NCBI RefSeq assembly: GCF_015832195.1
Contig: NC_052017.1
Location: 78,183,801-78,247,800, forward strand
DNA: 64,000 nucleotides
Direction: 5' to 3'
Source: Motacilla alba alba
Taxonomy: Eukaryota > Chordata > Aves > Passeriformes > Motacillidae
Shown here: positions 1-12,470 of the stretch, in pieces
Layout: every line of letters starts with the position of its first letter
Position numbering within the stretch: position 1 is the first letter of the stretch
The notes under the pieces: model-generated
Seen by the model: only the letters and a program-made list of their open reading frames with translations
Told to the model about the DNA's origin: nothing
Database searches by the model: none
Position numbers and translations under genes: made by a program

Positions 1-2699
1 GTTCTTACCTACTGGGTGATTATCTAAAATATACCCTACTAGAACTACCTTTACAAAACCAATTTCAGCTATATAATCAAGATATTAATGCATGGTTTAG
101 CCTGCACATACCACTTTCTCTCTACAAATGTGAATTAAATGCCTATGAGAACAAAAGGAAAGTTCAGTTCTTCATTTCCTGTACAATTCAGCTTCCTTTT
201 TAAGGCACAGTGTGCTTCATCCAAGATGAATAATGCTTAGCCCTGCTTCCATTTAAGTAAGAAAAAGCATGACAGAAGCCTTCTGAGAATTTACAGTCCA
301 GAATACTGAACGAGAAACACATGAAAAGCATTTCATGCCATTAAAAAAACATGAATTTCTCTAAAACTCTTATTCCTATTTTAAAAAAATGAAAAAAATA
401 AAATAACCTCCTTTTAAAGAAGAAGCTTCTGAAATCTCTGCTACTGGCTTTTTTCTTAATGTGGAAAAAAATCTGTTCCCATTCAGAATTGCTATTTAAT
501 GCCTGCACATTTCAAACAGAACTTACGTAAATGCACTAAATCTATTATTTGAAAGAAGCCCACTCTAAGAATTCTTATTCTGCCTGCTGCAGAGTTTTAT
601 GTTGAGTCACCCCTATTGACACTCATAGTTATTTCACAATTCTCAAAATTCTTTTCTTTTTTTCTTTTTCCGCCATGCTGAATCCAAACTGACAGAATAA
701 AGGAAATACTTTCCTCCTGAACATCTTAAGTATAAATACCTTGGGTTTTTTATGTTGATATGTGTAGATAACTGAAACCTGGTTAGGGGGAAAAAAGAAG
801 TCTTACTTAGCAATAACAGTAATTTTCCTCCTCCCGATTTTTAAATCTTGTTTGCTAGACAGCAAAAGACTTGCACCAACCACCCCACCTTCCAAGGATG
901 CACAGTAATTAGGTGGCTGGGGATACCACAGGCAGCATTCCCCCAGTCTCTCCAGGTAGAGGACCAGGGGCAGCTGCCCCACTCCTGGGGTTTCCCAGTG
1001 CAGGAAGTGCCCCTGGCTCTGCCTGGATGCTTTGTAAGCACACGACACAGGACAGTCCAAGGAGTTTTAAGCTATCTGTTGACAAAAAGTTATCCCAACT
1101 GATATCCAGGAAAACAGCAGGATCAAGTAACCCATGACGGACAAAAAAAATCAACTCTTCTGAGCTTGTTTACTGTCCAAGGAGAAAGCCAGTCCCATCT
1201 CACCAAACTACATCCATGTTGCTTATCATTTCCATCTCTGTACTGGGTCTGACTGCTGCACCCCAGACAGATTTTGTGTCTGTCTTCAGAGCATGGCCCT
1301 CTCCTGAGTGTACTCGATTCTGTGTGCAGACAGTGCAGAGCTGTGCATTTTTCACATGGATTAGTAATTACATACAATTTATGATTCATAATCACAAATG
1401 ATTCATATCTCCTGGTGGTGCACCAGATCACAAAGCCCGTGCTTCCTCAGCAGGTATGTGCAGAGGTTATTCCAGCAGTGTTTTACTTGTGTCTTGCCCT
1501 CTTTTCCAGATCGACTGGAAGCACAAAGCAAGGCCAAAGAAAGCGAAGTATCAAAGCCATCACTCTGAATGCAAATGGCAGAAATTGGTCTTGCATCTCT
1601 TCCCCTCTGCCTCTCAGTGTCCAGTCTGACGAAAGCCAAAATTTCAGCTTTATTCTGCAGAGTTCATGGTACTTGTATGGAAGTAGCTGGAGTGTTTAAA
1701 CCCCACTCTCTCTTCATCATCTCAAGGGCAGCACTTCCAAACTGGCATATTTTAATTAGCTCAAGCACACAGGAGTCCTCTACCTTTTTGTGAGAGTGCA
1801 TTACCAGGCACTTCTGGCCTAAAACATTACACAAAAAAAAAAGCATACTAAAAGGTAAAACTGACTGCATCAAGATAGTAACTGAAATTTAAGTTATCAC
1901 TGAGGGTAATACCAAAGTCAGAGCCAACAGAAACATTTCATAAAATGCGATTCAAGAACTCAGAATATTCTGTGCAAGAGCTTTCTACTTATAAAAGCAC
2001 ATTAGCAGTATTAGCATTATCGTGCATAATAATATCACTGTCATTATTGTCATTGCTAATGCACAGTTGGTATTTTTACAGACATTTGGATGCAACAGAA
2101 GTTTCAAGCGAAGCACTCCAGACATCAATTGCAGGGATCAATAGATTACAGATACCTGACACCTCTGCATTTGCTCAAACGGCCTAAAAACCAGACACTT
2201 ACGTGGCAAGGACTAAGTAAAATATTAATCATGCACTCCTGTAAAATACAGTTAAGTGTGACCTTGCATATTGACCTCTTTTTGAGGGGATGGCACTTGG
2301 CAGAGGCACGACTTACTTTCACTTGTAAAGTAAGAAAATGAAATACAGGGTCCTGGATAGTTTCTGCCATGGAACCCAGCAGTATAATTTTTAAAGTTCT
2401 TCATTTATATGAAACCCCCTATTTTTTTAAGGCCTTGGCCTCTGGCAAGAATGTGACAGCTGAAATTCACGTGTAGGAAATGACCCAAAATGAAACCACA
2501 ATTGAAGGACAATAAGCATATCTCCAAGCTGCTCACAGACAAGCCCCTGGCATGGTGCTGTGCTCAGAGCAAAACTGGGACAAATGGGTAGGGCTTCTCT
2601 TTGTAGTACAGATAGACCTGAACCAAGCATTTAAGTTTGCAAAAGACTGATTTTGCACAAACTTGGCAACTAAAACCTTCCTTCCTGACCATTCAAGGG
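1..2699. other. Intergenic, nothing recognised
   Basis: This is AT-rich unique-looking DNA downstream of TRIO. Short open frames on both strands match nothing I know and lack convincing splice or start context. No RNA gene or clear repeat is seen. Confidence 0.6.
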
Positions 2700-3243
2700 A
2701 GGCAATTTTGCCCTCCACTGTGGTGAGACCCCACCTGCAGTACTGCATCCAGCTCTGGGACTCCCAGCATGAGAAGGATGTGGACCTAATAGTGCAAGAT
2801 CCATGGAGGAGGCCATGAAGATGATCAGAGGGATGAAGCACCTCTCTTATGAGAGCAGACTAAAAGAGCTGGTTTTTCTTTCAGCCTGGAAGGCTCCTAG
2901 AAAACCTTGTAGCACCTTCCAGTACCTAAAGGGGCCTACAGGAAAGATGGAGATGGACTTTGTAAAAAGGAATTTAGTGACAGAACAAGGGGTGATGGCT
3001 TTAGATGGAAAGAGGGCAGGCTTAGCTTAGATATTAGGTAGAAAGTCTTCACTGTGAGGCTGGTGAGACACTGGGACAGTCTGCTCAAAGAAGCAGTGGA
3101 TGTCCCACACCGTAAAGTGTTTAAGGCCAGGTTGGATGAAGTTCTGAGCAACCTGGTCTAGTGAAAGGTGCCCTTGTGCATGGCAGGGGGTTGGAACCAG
3201 ATGGACTGCAAGGTCCCTTCCAACCCAAACCATTCTGTGGTTT
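2700..3243 (+). mobile_element. CR1 LINE, 5'-truncated, plus orientation
   Basis: This resembles the 3' end of bird CR1. It includes the conserved GTGAGACCCCACCTGCAGTA region near the left end, a decayed reverse-transcriptase C-terminal part with stops, and the typical 3' end CCCTTCCAACCCAAACCATT. It is inactive. Confidence 0.9.
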
Positions 3244-5909
3244 CCTGGTGGCAGCTGACCTTCAGGCAGTGCCAAGCACCTTGCCTTGATGCTGCTTTGC
3301 TGCACAGATACAAGGACAGACTTGATGATGGTCAAAGCCTCACGGACACTACATCATATCAAGGCACTAGTTTGATGCTAAGGTACACATTTCTCACTTT
3401 CATAGCATCATTTCCCCAGCATGACTACCCTGCCCTGGAAACATAAATGCTGAACACTTCAAATATGTGCAAAACCTCAGCAACATATTATGTATGGACA
3501 AGGCACCTGAGATGGTGTCCTGCTGAAGAAGAACTAGCAAAAGAATCAGAGACTCAGCATATATTGCCACATCTTGCCACACCTTTAACCCTCCACCATC
3601 ACAGAATATGGCTCAAGTAAGATAACATGCCTTCTGCTCAGTCTACAGCATTCTCCTCAAAAAAAAAAATTGTTGAAAGAAAAGTGCCGGCAATAAAAGT
3701 TGCCTTGCTTGACACATCTCTCTGCACAGGTACATAGTGACATGGGGACAGGAGCTAGAGACGCACATTTCCTCCCTCTGTCAGGAGCTTCCTGCATGTC
3801 CCCATAGGCTACAGAGAAATCCCAAGCACTCCAGTCTGGATCTTGAGGATGCCAAACATGCATAATGTGCAGAGCAGTGAAAAAAGAGGAAGAAGCTACA
3901 AGCACAGTGTAAGGCTGAAAAGAAACCAAAAGATGCTGACTTCAAAACTTCTCAGAAAATTAATGAAGAAAGCTGTAGAAGTTTTGAAGTATTTTACAAT
4001 GTTTGCCTTCACTGGAGCCCTCTCAAGAAGTGGACAGTAGTCCCCTTATTTCCTTTTTGTTCTCATTTATGCTGGGACACAACTCTCATAGATTTTTTGT
4101 TATCCTTTTATGTTATCAGGCAACAGATAGTCCAATCATGAGTAATATTGTCCATGGGGAAAAAATCAAACTTTTAAACAAACCAAATTTTGTAATATAA
4201 AACTCTTAACACCTCAGAATTGATACAAGATCCCTAGCAACAAAACTGCCAGTGACTGCTTTTACATTGCTGCAGCTGAAGAAGTGGAACTCCTGTTTTC
4301 TATCATGAAACTCCAACCTTTTCACTAATAGGTAGCTGTTTCTCTGTCTTTCTGCAAGGTACAGCACTGTAGTCTGATCCAGAGCACTGCAACCATGCAC
4401 TGAGGAACTGGCATCTGCTATGCTGGCAATCCCAGCAGTGCAGCACAGGGGCAGAGCTCCCTGTTGCTGCTACACGCGGGCACCAGGCCAGCTGCATCAG
4501 CCCAGGAGTGAGGAAAAGATGCCATTTGGCCTCCCCAAATTCCATCAAAGCAGAAAACAGATCCTGAAGTGATTCAGGGCCAGATGTCAGACAACAACTC
4601 AGATTAGTGTTTCACTTTAAGAGTACTATAACTCTTTTAGAAGTCAGACTGCCATCAAATGCCATTAGAATATGACTTAGGCAGCCCAAAGGTAATTAAA
4701 AAAAATAATTTCACAGCCTAAAACAAGAGGAGATTAAGAAGCTCCTTAAGGTAAACCTTATGCCATTCTAATCACAACCAGATTTAGTTAGGCAAGTGTA
4801 ATGAAAGCAGTGTAATTATATTAACTTTTGACTCCTGAGCACTGGTTATTCCCTGTGTTTTTAAAACAAGTCAATTATAACCATAATCGTCTCTCCTAGG
4901 ACAGTTTGGCACCATGACTCCCACAGTTCAGCTGCGTGGGGTCAGGAGGTTTAGCAGAAGTATTTCTGAAATCTCAAACGCATTTGCCTGCGTAGTCATG
5001 CAAGATCAAACATTTTCAAACATTAAGCTCAAGAAAAACTGCATACATTTTTGAAAAACCCTTTCATGTTTGTTGTCTGATCCTTGGTAGATAAGACATG
5101 AAGATTCATCTGGAAACTGTAGCTAAGAAACAAGGTGGACAGAAAGTCTTGATGCTGAATGGGAAAGAACACCACCTAAGCAGGCAACATGTTCCAAACA
5201 GTTAAACAAAGTGAAAAAAACTCTTATATCCAAAAACGGCAAATCTCAAACTACAAAAATTAAGTTTTTTAACATTCCAAATACAGATACTTTTCCATAA
5301 AAGCACTTAGATTTAAATGCTGACCAGCATTTTCATGCTGTTTCTCCCCTCCAAAATCACTTCTAACATCCTTCACCTGGTAGTGTTTTATAGAGATAGG
5401 AAAATGGCATATTTTCCTCCTACCATAAGGAGACCCCTCAGTTTCTAATCAAATTATTTGTCCACTAGCAAAGAAATGAAATTCTTAAAGAAACACACTT
5501 CAGTGACTACGAAGAAGCTTTCTTAGCTTGTCATTACTTCCTGTTTCATATATTTTGCCTCTTTGTTTCACCACTTGCTGAAACTGGAGCGGGCCAGAGG
5601 ACGGAAGTGGGAATAACGGCACTTGCGCGTTATTAGCAATGGAGCAGGTAGCACCGTGCTAGCTTAAACTCACCCACTAAATACCACAGAAATCTGGTTC
5701 TTTCTCCACTGCAAAAATGAAAGCATAAGCTGCATGCAATTTGTACAGCTCCTCCAAAGAGAAAACAAGCTGGTTTAGTAAGAAAGGCAGTGCAAAGTGA
5801 GGACAGGATGAGTAACCATCAAAGCAGAAACGTACCACAGAATGTACAGCAGAAAAGCGAGCTGGTAGGGCACGATGTCCTCAGTCTAAATGAACACTTC
5901 TCAGTGACA
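3244..5909. other. Intergenic, nothing coding recognised
   Basis: This is mostly AT-rich DNA without a recognisable gene. A small CpG-containing patch at about 5588-5645 includes an ETS-like CGGAAGTG motif (plus strand, about 5605). I see no other structure. Confidence 0.55.
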
Positions 5910-6590
5910 TAAGAGATCACAGGATCATTTAGGTTGAAAAAGGCCTTTGAAATCAAGCCTAACTGTTAACCCAGCACTACCAAGCCCCCCGCTAACCATG
6001 TCCCCAAGTGCCACATCTACATGTCTAATAAATATCTCCAGGGATGGTGACTCAACCACTTCCCTGGGCAGCCTGTTCTGATGCCTGAACGCCATTTCAG
6101 CAACGAAATTTTCCCTGATACCTAATCTAAATCTCTCCTGGTATGACTTGTTACTTGAGAATAGACTGACCCCTACCTGGCTACAAACTCCTTTAGGTAG
6201 TTGTAGAGAGCAAAAACGTCAACCCTGACCCTCCTTCTCTCCAGGCTAAAAAACCCCAGTTCCCTCTGCTGCTCCTCATGGGACTTGGGCTGCAGACCCT
6301 TCACAACCTCTGCTGCCCTTCTCTGGACATACTCCTGCCCCTCAATGTCTTTGCTGTAGAGAAGGACCCAGAACTGGACACACGATTTGAGGTGTGCCCT
6401 CAGCAGTGCTGAGCGCAGTTGGACAATCCCTGCCGTGGTCCAGCTGGCCACACTGTTGCTGACACAGACCAGGATGCCCTTGGCTTTCTTGGCCACCTGG
6501 GCACACGCTGGATGATGTTCGGCCATTCCTGACACCGAGGACCACCTGCAGCCGGCCCCTTCCTGGGTCCTTCTGAACCATACCTGCATT
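5910..6590 (-). mobile_element. CR1 LINE fragment, minus orientation
   Basis: The plus strand shows the reverse complement of a CR1 3' region: GGATCATTTAGGTTGAAAA, then CTCAACCACTTCCCTGGGCA, and CTTGGCCACCTGGGCACAC near the right end. A long minus-strand open frame (about 6173-6589) is decayed CR1 ORF2, not a host gene. The segment before 6160 appears shortened relative to full elements. Confidence 0.93.
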
Positions 6591-6694
6591 TATGAGCCCC
6601 TTTTCCCTAAACCTTCACCTTTGTGACGGGAATACAAGCCAGTCTGCAACACGTAAATTCATACTGCACACAGTAAGGAAAGAAACCCACAAAA

Positions 6695-7330
6695 AAATTA
6701 CCGCCCCCGAACCCAAGAGCCAAAGCCCGGCCGAACGCCCGAGCTGAAAGCGGCGCACGCTGCTGTTTTACAGCCGCGATCCCCACGCATGTGGGCGCTA
6801 ATTCCGCACTCGGGACACAGCAGTTCCCCAGGGCAGCTCAGCCCCGTGGCGCTCCCGGCACTTCCCCTCACGCCCGCGGCCCCCGGCCCCACACGGGCGG
6901 GGGGCACAGCCGGGCGGTCCCGCCGGGATGGCCCGAGGAGCAGCTTTCCGGCTACCGCTACTCCTGGAAAACGGCCCCCGAAGAGCCAGGTGAAAAATAA
7001 AACGGGGGGAAAAAAATAAAGAAACAGCAAACGAAGCCAAACCCTCGCCGCGACTTTGGGGACCCTCCGAGACCGCCCACCAGCCCCGCCGCGCCTCACC
7101 CGCTCCGCCGCTCTCCTCCGGCGCCTCCCCGGGATCCAACCCGGCTACAAAGGCAGCGCCGGCACCGCCCGGGGCGGGGATCCCGCGGGGCCGCCCCGCT
7201 CCCGATCCCACCCGGCCGTGCCCGGGAACCGGGAAGGAGGGATCACCCCTGTCGCCGTCCCTTGGCCTGTCTCCCAGCGGAGTTCTCCATTTCCACAGCA
7301 ACCCTTGCCGCTCCTCCGCCAGTGAGACAC
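6695..7330. promoter_or_regulatory. CpG island, putative promoter of a neighbouring gene
   Basis: About 630 bp are strikingly GC-rich and full of CpG against an AT-rich background, with GC boxes such as GGGGCGGGGATC (about 7174) and no TATA box. On the minus strand AGCGG followed by GTGAGG (break after 7100) is a near-consensus splice donor for a leftward non-coding first exon. A well-placed minus-strand ATG near 7290 (ATGGAGAAC) opens only about 15 codons. Long open frames here are GC-driven and match nothing I know. Human gene order would put OTULINL/OTULIN next to the TRIO 3' end, but this is synteny reasoning only. Confidence 0.6.
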
Positions 7331-7378
7331 AGTTTGTGCTCGGGTGTCACACCGCGCTCTTTTACATTTTATTGCAGC

Positions 7379-7545
7379 ATGGAATCGTGCCATGGTTTGG
7401 CCTGGAAAGGGCCCTAAAGATCATCTAGTTCCAACCTTCTGCCATGGGCAGGGATGCTTCCCACTAGACCAAGTTGCTGAAAGCCCCATCCAGCCTGGCA
7501 CTGAGATCTTCCAGGGATGGGATTGCCTGAAACACTTCTAGGGAT
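7379..7545 (-). mobile_element. CR1 LINE fragment, minus orientation
   Basis: This short 3'-end CR1 piece begins CATGGAATCGTGCCATGGTT, continues AAAGATCATCTAGTTCCAAC and CTGCCATGGGCAGGGATGC, and ends after CCAGGGATGGGATTGCC. It lies directly beside the CpG island. Confidence 0.9.
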
Positions 7546-9475
7546 TCCAGCTCCTTGATTGGAGACCAACACCATCATAATCTGTTTGAAATACAGCCAT
7601 TAAATGTAAACACAACTTAATAACTTTGAAGTTATTGGTTGTATTTCGTTTTTTCCCCGTCATTAAATGTTGATTTCCTCACCAATTCACTATTTTACAA
7701 GATGGCGTGCATTCATCCACAAAGAAATTCCCCTTTGCCAAGTGCCTTCCTTTATAACAGACTTTCATGTGTCATTTCTCCCAGAGGTATGTAGAGAATT
7801 TGCATAGACTGGTATACTTTCTTTTCTGGTTAGACATTAAAGAATAGTATTCTTCCATCTCATTAAGAACTTTGCAGGAAAAACAGAAAGGAACTGTGAT
7901 GGTCCTTACAAAGATTTAAATCTTTTACAGAGTTACAAGCAGTTTGCTCTGCAAAACAGAGCAAAGACAAACTTACAGAGCCAAGACAAACTTACACAGT
8001 CTTCTGTTATTGGATTTTGTTTGGGTTTGTGGTTTTTTTTCCCTAAAATACCACAAGATATTAAAGTGGTTGAAGATCAAGACTTTTCATGAAACACTGA
8101 AGAGATTTGTATCGCTTGGCATGAATATCAGATTATTTCTCCCTTTATCTCAGTTAATCTGGGCAAGGAACAAAATAGGCAAAAACCTGCTAAATATTGG
8201 TGTGCCAAGCATTCACTTAGTTGCACTTGCAGAAAGTCATAGACATATTTATCTAAGTAAAAGAAAATCTAGGCTTAAAACCCAGCTAAAAATAGCAAAA
8301 GTAAACAGTTGACTTAAGAGGCCTAAAGCTGTCAGTTGTGTTAGTAGCACTGTGTGCTGCTCCATCAAAAAATCCATTTGGAAAAAAAAATTTCCTTGGT
8401 GCCACCTCTTGCCTCTCCACAGCACCAGTTACCTGGTACTTTCCGTCTGGACTACAGATTGTGTTTAATGTCGCTGTGTCTCAGGAGCTGCAGCTGAGAG
8501 AGATGCTGCCACAATATAGCTCACATGGCATTCACCTTGGCAAAGGCTTGAGCGTGGCTGGAACATATTTATTTTATTTCCACATCTTGTCTGCAGTTAT
8601 CACATCCTTCAGCTTCCCTTTCCAACTTTTTTCTTGCCTTGGCCAGGCCAATGTTGGTGGCAGAAGATGGTTTAGCATTGCAGCTAAATCCAGGTTTGCC
8701 TCTTTCTACCTTCTCTTAACCTGTCTTAAGATCTTAGGATTTAATTGGTGATTTATTTGTGCAGGCAGGCTTGAAAGTGAATGTTTATCTGGCTGCTGAC
8801 TCATCAGAGGAGAGAGATGAAATGTATGGTACAATGTTTACAGATCAAGCCCTGTATCAGTGAGTCCTTCCCACTTCACAGCTCTCTGCTCTCTCCTCCA
8901 TGCATTTGCAATTTGGAGCATGGCCTTGAGCCTCTATGCATGGGAATAAGCCCTGGGACAATCAATCAATCAATCAGTCAATCAGACATCACTTACCTGA
9001 AACCTCTTGAGAGACTTTTTAAACTAACACTGTCCATAGTGCCTTTTCTTTCTCCTTAAGCTCTTTCTGGACCTCTTCCCTGAGTCAAGAAGAACTCTCT
9101 AGGACCTTTTTCCATTTGCAGGCTTTGGCAGGAAAATGTTGTCTCTCCTCCTTATGAGTGAGATGGGACAGCCTTTACCTGCCTCCCTCCTTGGTGTTGG
9201 ATACATACACCACTGTAAGACTGAGCCAGGTAACACACAACCCTCCTGCACTTTTGGGCTGGTCTGTGTGTACTGTTCCTGTTAGGATGTGGGTTAGGAT
9301 AATCCTGGAGAGAGCAAGCAAGATCCAGATCTGGGCTGGGATCAACAGCAGAAATGGAAATAGCAGCTAACTGGAAGGGTGTTTCTTTAACAGACTCTGC
9401 AGAATTGGAAACATGCTGCTACAAAGGTTCAGGAAGCTTCAGAAAATGTCAACTTCTCCAAAATATTTCAGAGAA
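7546..9475. other. Intergenic, no gene recognised
   Basis: An open frame at 8338-8751 on the plus strand looks fortuitous: no domain, no splice support. A short (AATC)n repeat lies at 8959-8985. Nothing else is seen. Confidence 0.55.
8959..8985. repeat. (CAAT)n-type microsatellite
   Basis: CAAT/CAGT units are repeated in tandem with one variant unit. Confidence 0.85.
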
Positions 9476-9868
9476 TCATAGAATGTTAAGGGCTGGAAGG
9501 GGCCTTCAAAAATCATCTAGTCCCACTGCCCCTGCCAGGGATGGGGCATCCACAGCCTTCCTGGGCAACCTGTTCCAGTGTCTCACCACCCTCACAGTAA
9601 AGAATTTTTCCCTAATGTCTAACCTAAATATCCCCTCTTTCAGTTTGAGTCCAATACCCCTTGTCCTATCACTGTAGTTCCTGACAAAGAGTCCCTCTCC
9701 AGCTTCCCTATAGGCTCCCTTCAGATACAGGAAGGTTGCTATGAGGTCTGCGCACAATCTCCTTTTCTCCAGGCTGAACAACCCCAACTTTCTCAGTCTG
9801 TCTTCCTAGAGGTGCTCCAGTGCTCTTATCCACTTCATGGTCCTTCTCTGGACCTGCTCCAACAGAAC
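9474..9868 (-). mobile_element. CR1 LINE fragment, minus orientation
   Basis: The plus strand starts AGAATCATAGAATGTTAAGG and continues CTGGGCAACCTGTTCCAGTG, then CTCCTTTTCTCCAGGCTGAA and TTCTCTGGACCTGCTCCAAC. This is the classic reverse complement of a bird CR1 3' end. The minus-strand open frame at 9506-9787 is residual CR1 ORF2. Confidence 0.95.
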
Positions 9869-12370
9869 AGTGTAGGGAGACAGAAAAGGCCTTACGCAGC
9901 CCATGCATTCAGTAGGTTTCAGCAGAAATAATGCATTCTCTGCTTTGCCTCTGACTAGGCAGCAGCTCTGCAGGAACAAGGGGACAGCTCCAGGGAGCTC
10001 AGACTGGAAGCAGCCTAAATTAGATTCTCTTCCTCCAGACTTCCCAGTCATGGCATTTTGCATATGTTTCTGATACTCAAACAAGGCTATATGCAGATGG
10101 AAAAGTTCTACTGCTTAGGGATATTAATGGCATTTTCTTCCTTTAGGGGAGTATTATGAACTTTCCCACAACATGAACCTCCAGGTTCTTCTGCAGGTCA
10201 TGGCATTTCCAAGCTGCAGCCATGACTGTGTCTACCTCCCTCTGTTTGTACCCACGTGAGAGAGCATAGCAATTACAGCAAAAGCTTATACTGAAAGCCA
10301 TTGCTAAACAAGTGTGAAGTAATTTTAACTGGGTGTGTTTAAACCCACAAATCATTAGCCAAAGCAATTGCTGTGCTCATCTGCAGGCGAGCAGCAGGAT
10401 TATAATCATGGCACAAAGAATGTAAGCAATTCCAAACAAGTGCTGAGACAAAGGCAACAGCATCCAACCCAGTAAAAGTAGAAAGCCTAGGTGCAGAACT
10501 GGTGACAGCTTCCTCCTTCATTTTTTCAAGCCCATTTTTAACAGTCAAGAACCATTTCCTTATTTATTGTAACTTAGTACTACCATCAAGGTCAGGTAGT
10601 CTGACACAAAGGTTAAAGTAGTACCCATGCAGCTGCAATCAGCAGCACAGGATTTTCTCTAGCTGATCACCAGCTTGCTGACATGCCAAAATTTATAGCA
10701 CAGCAGTATGAGCTTACCAACACTTCTCTCTGAGCTAATTCTGCTTCGCTTTTTGTGTTCGGTGAAGTGGTCTCTGTTCTTGCTGGCCCTTCTGTCATGT
10801 TGCCTCTGCATCTTTTCTCCAGAGTATCACCCCCAGTTGGATTTCTCTCCCCTGGTTGCTTTTTTTCTGGGGTTAGAAAAGGAGTCTCTACAGACTCAGC
10901 TTGTCTTCACAGATCAACAAGCTGTGAAAGGATCTGGCTTCCTGTTTCATTTCCGTTAAAGTCTTCAGAGTCACACAGGCTGTCTGTGCTTCTCCATATC
11001 CAAGCCACAAGAAAAAAAATGAGCATAACTCAGCTATTTATACAGGTCACATTGCTATGTCCCCCTGCATCTCCCAAGCTGTTGGAGGGATGGAGATCGC
11101 GGGGTGCTTTTCAGACTGTGATGTAGCACCCATACATGGCACTATCTCAGTGGTAATCCACAGAGAGTCACAGCTTCTTCTTTTCAGCTCCAATGCCACA
11201 TTTCATTGCTAAGCTCTTAATATTACTTATCATGCAATCAATATGCCTCCAGGAGAGTTCAGTGGGACCGTGAAGAGGAAAAAGGTGGTCCACACAAACA
11301 TGCCTTCCTATGGTTATGGACCATGCTATGTTAAAGCAAAGTTTACACAGATATGGTTAAATCACTTCATAGGCATGGGATTTTTAACTGGAGTAATCAA
11401 AGGGTCCTTCAAGACAGTCTTTTTTCCTCCTAACTCATTGTTTCAAGTTAAATGAGAAAAATGGTTTCTTACAGTCTAAGACTGTTAATTCCTTCTTAAT
11501 GATGCTCTTGGAAGATACCTCACAATACCACAGCTTACAATCTCATTAAATCTAGTTTCCCAGTCTGAAAATACCCACAAGTTCTTGTTTCAGAGGGAGA
11601 AGACACTTGCCATTGCCTTTCAGAGATTCCTCCTCTGTTAACAGTTGCTTCACATTTCACATGCATTTAGAAAAACGGTACAATTACTGACTCACATTTT
11701 CCCTTTCACTAGAATGTCAGCTTCCCTTGGTACCCCTTTTATTGCAGTATTTTTGTCAATTTAGTTCTAAAATGCAATTTTTCCATAATCACCTAGGATC
11801 AGGAGTGTTTATTAAAAAAAAAGAAAGGTGGTGTTTGGGATATAACTGTTACCTATATTACATTATTTTTTTTGTTTGTTGGCACCTCAGGAGCTGAAGG
11901 TGCAATCTGCTCTCCCTGCTCCAATCCAAGCCTTGGGCCCCATTACCTCAGGCCTGCTAACACGTCTTATTTCACCATTTACTGTGGAGGAAGGAGGAGA
12001 AGAACAACAAAGAATTTTCTTTCCAAAATGTTCGCTTGGTACCTTTGAATGCTCTCATGCTATTCATGCTCCATCCCAGTGAGCATCCAAAAGCAGCAAG
12101 TGAACTCTTAAAAACAGTGTTTAAATGTGTGTATATACATAGTCACACACACACATTTATATGTATATAGGTGTCATTTTTTTATTTTTTTGTCTGTGTT
12201 CTGTTCCCATTAGCAGAACAAGATAGTTCTGAGAGCAGAAAAATTGTGGACTGGCTACAGGACCAGTGCATCTCCAAGGGAAGATCTGGAAATAAAATTA
12301 GAAGAAAGAAGAAAGAAACACTGCACATGCCCTCTTTTGCCTTCCTTGCTCAGCACTGGGTATTTGGTTC
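9869..12370. other. Intergenic, no gene recognised
   Basis: Only short open frames are present. A mixed TA/CA/TG microsatellite lies at about 12126-12170. Nothing else is supported. Confidence 0.55.
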
Positions 12371-12470
12371 TATTTTTTTTTTTTGTGGTTTTATTTTTGT
12401 TTGTTTTTTTTGGTTGTTGTTTTGGGTTTTTTGTGGGTTTTTTTTTAAATTAAAAAAAAAGGAAGCTGTT
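12371..12470. repeat. T/G-rich low-complexity tract
   Basis: About 100 bp of T runs are interrupted by G and followed by an A run (12462-12470). The open frame through it is low-complexity and not a gene. Confidence 0.9.

Noticed and set aside
6173..6589. 138-codon minus-strand open frame
   Set aside because: It is remnant reverse-transcriptase-side sequence of a CR1 element, not a host gene.
6798..7301. 167-codon minus-strand open frame in the CpG island
   Set aside because: It starts at TTG rather than ATG, its composition is Gly/Arg/Pro-rich as expected of GC-rich DNA, and it has no recognised domain. The nearby ATG opens only about 15 codons.
8338..8751. 137-codon plus-strand open frame
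   Set aside because: It has no family resemblance, promoter or splice support. Frames of this length are expected by chance in 64 kb.
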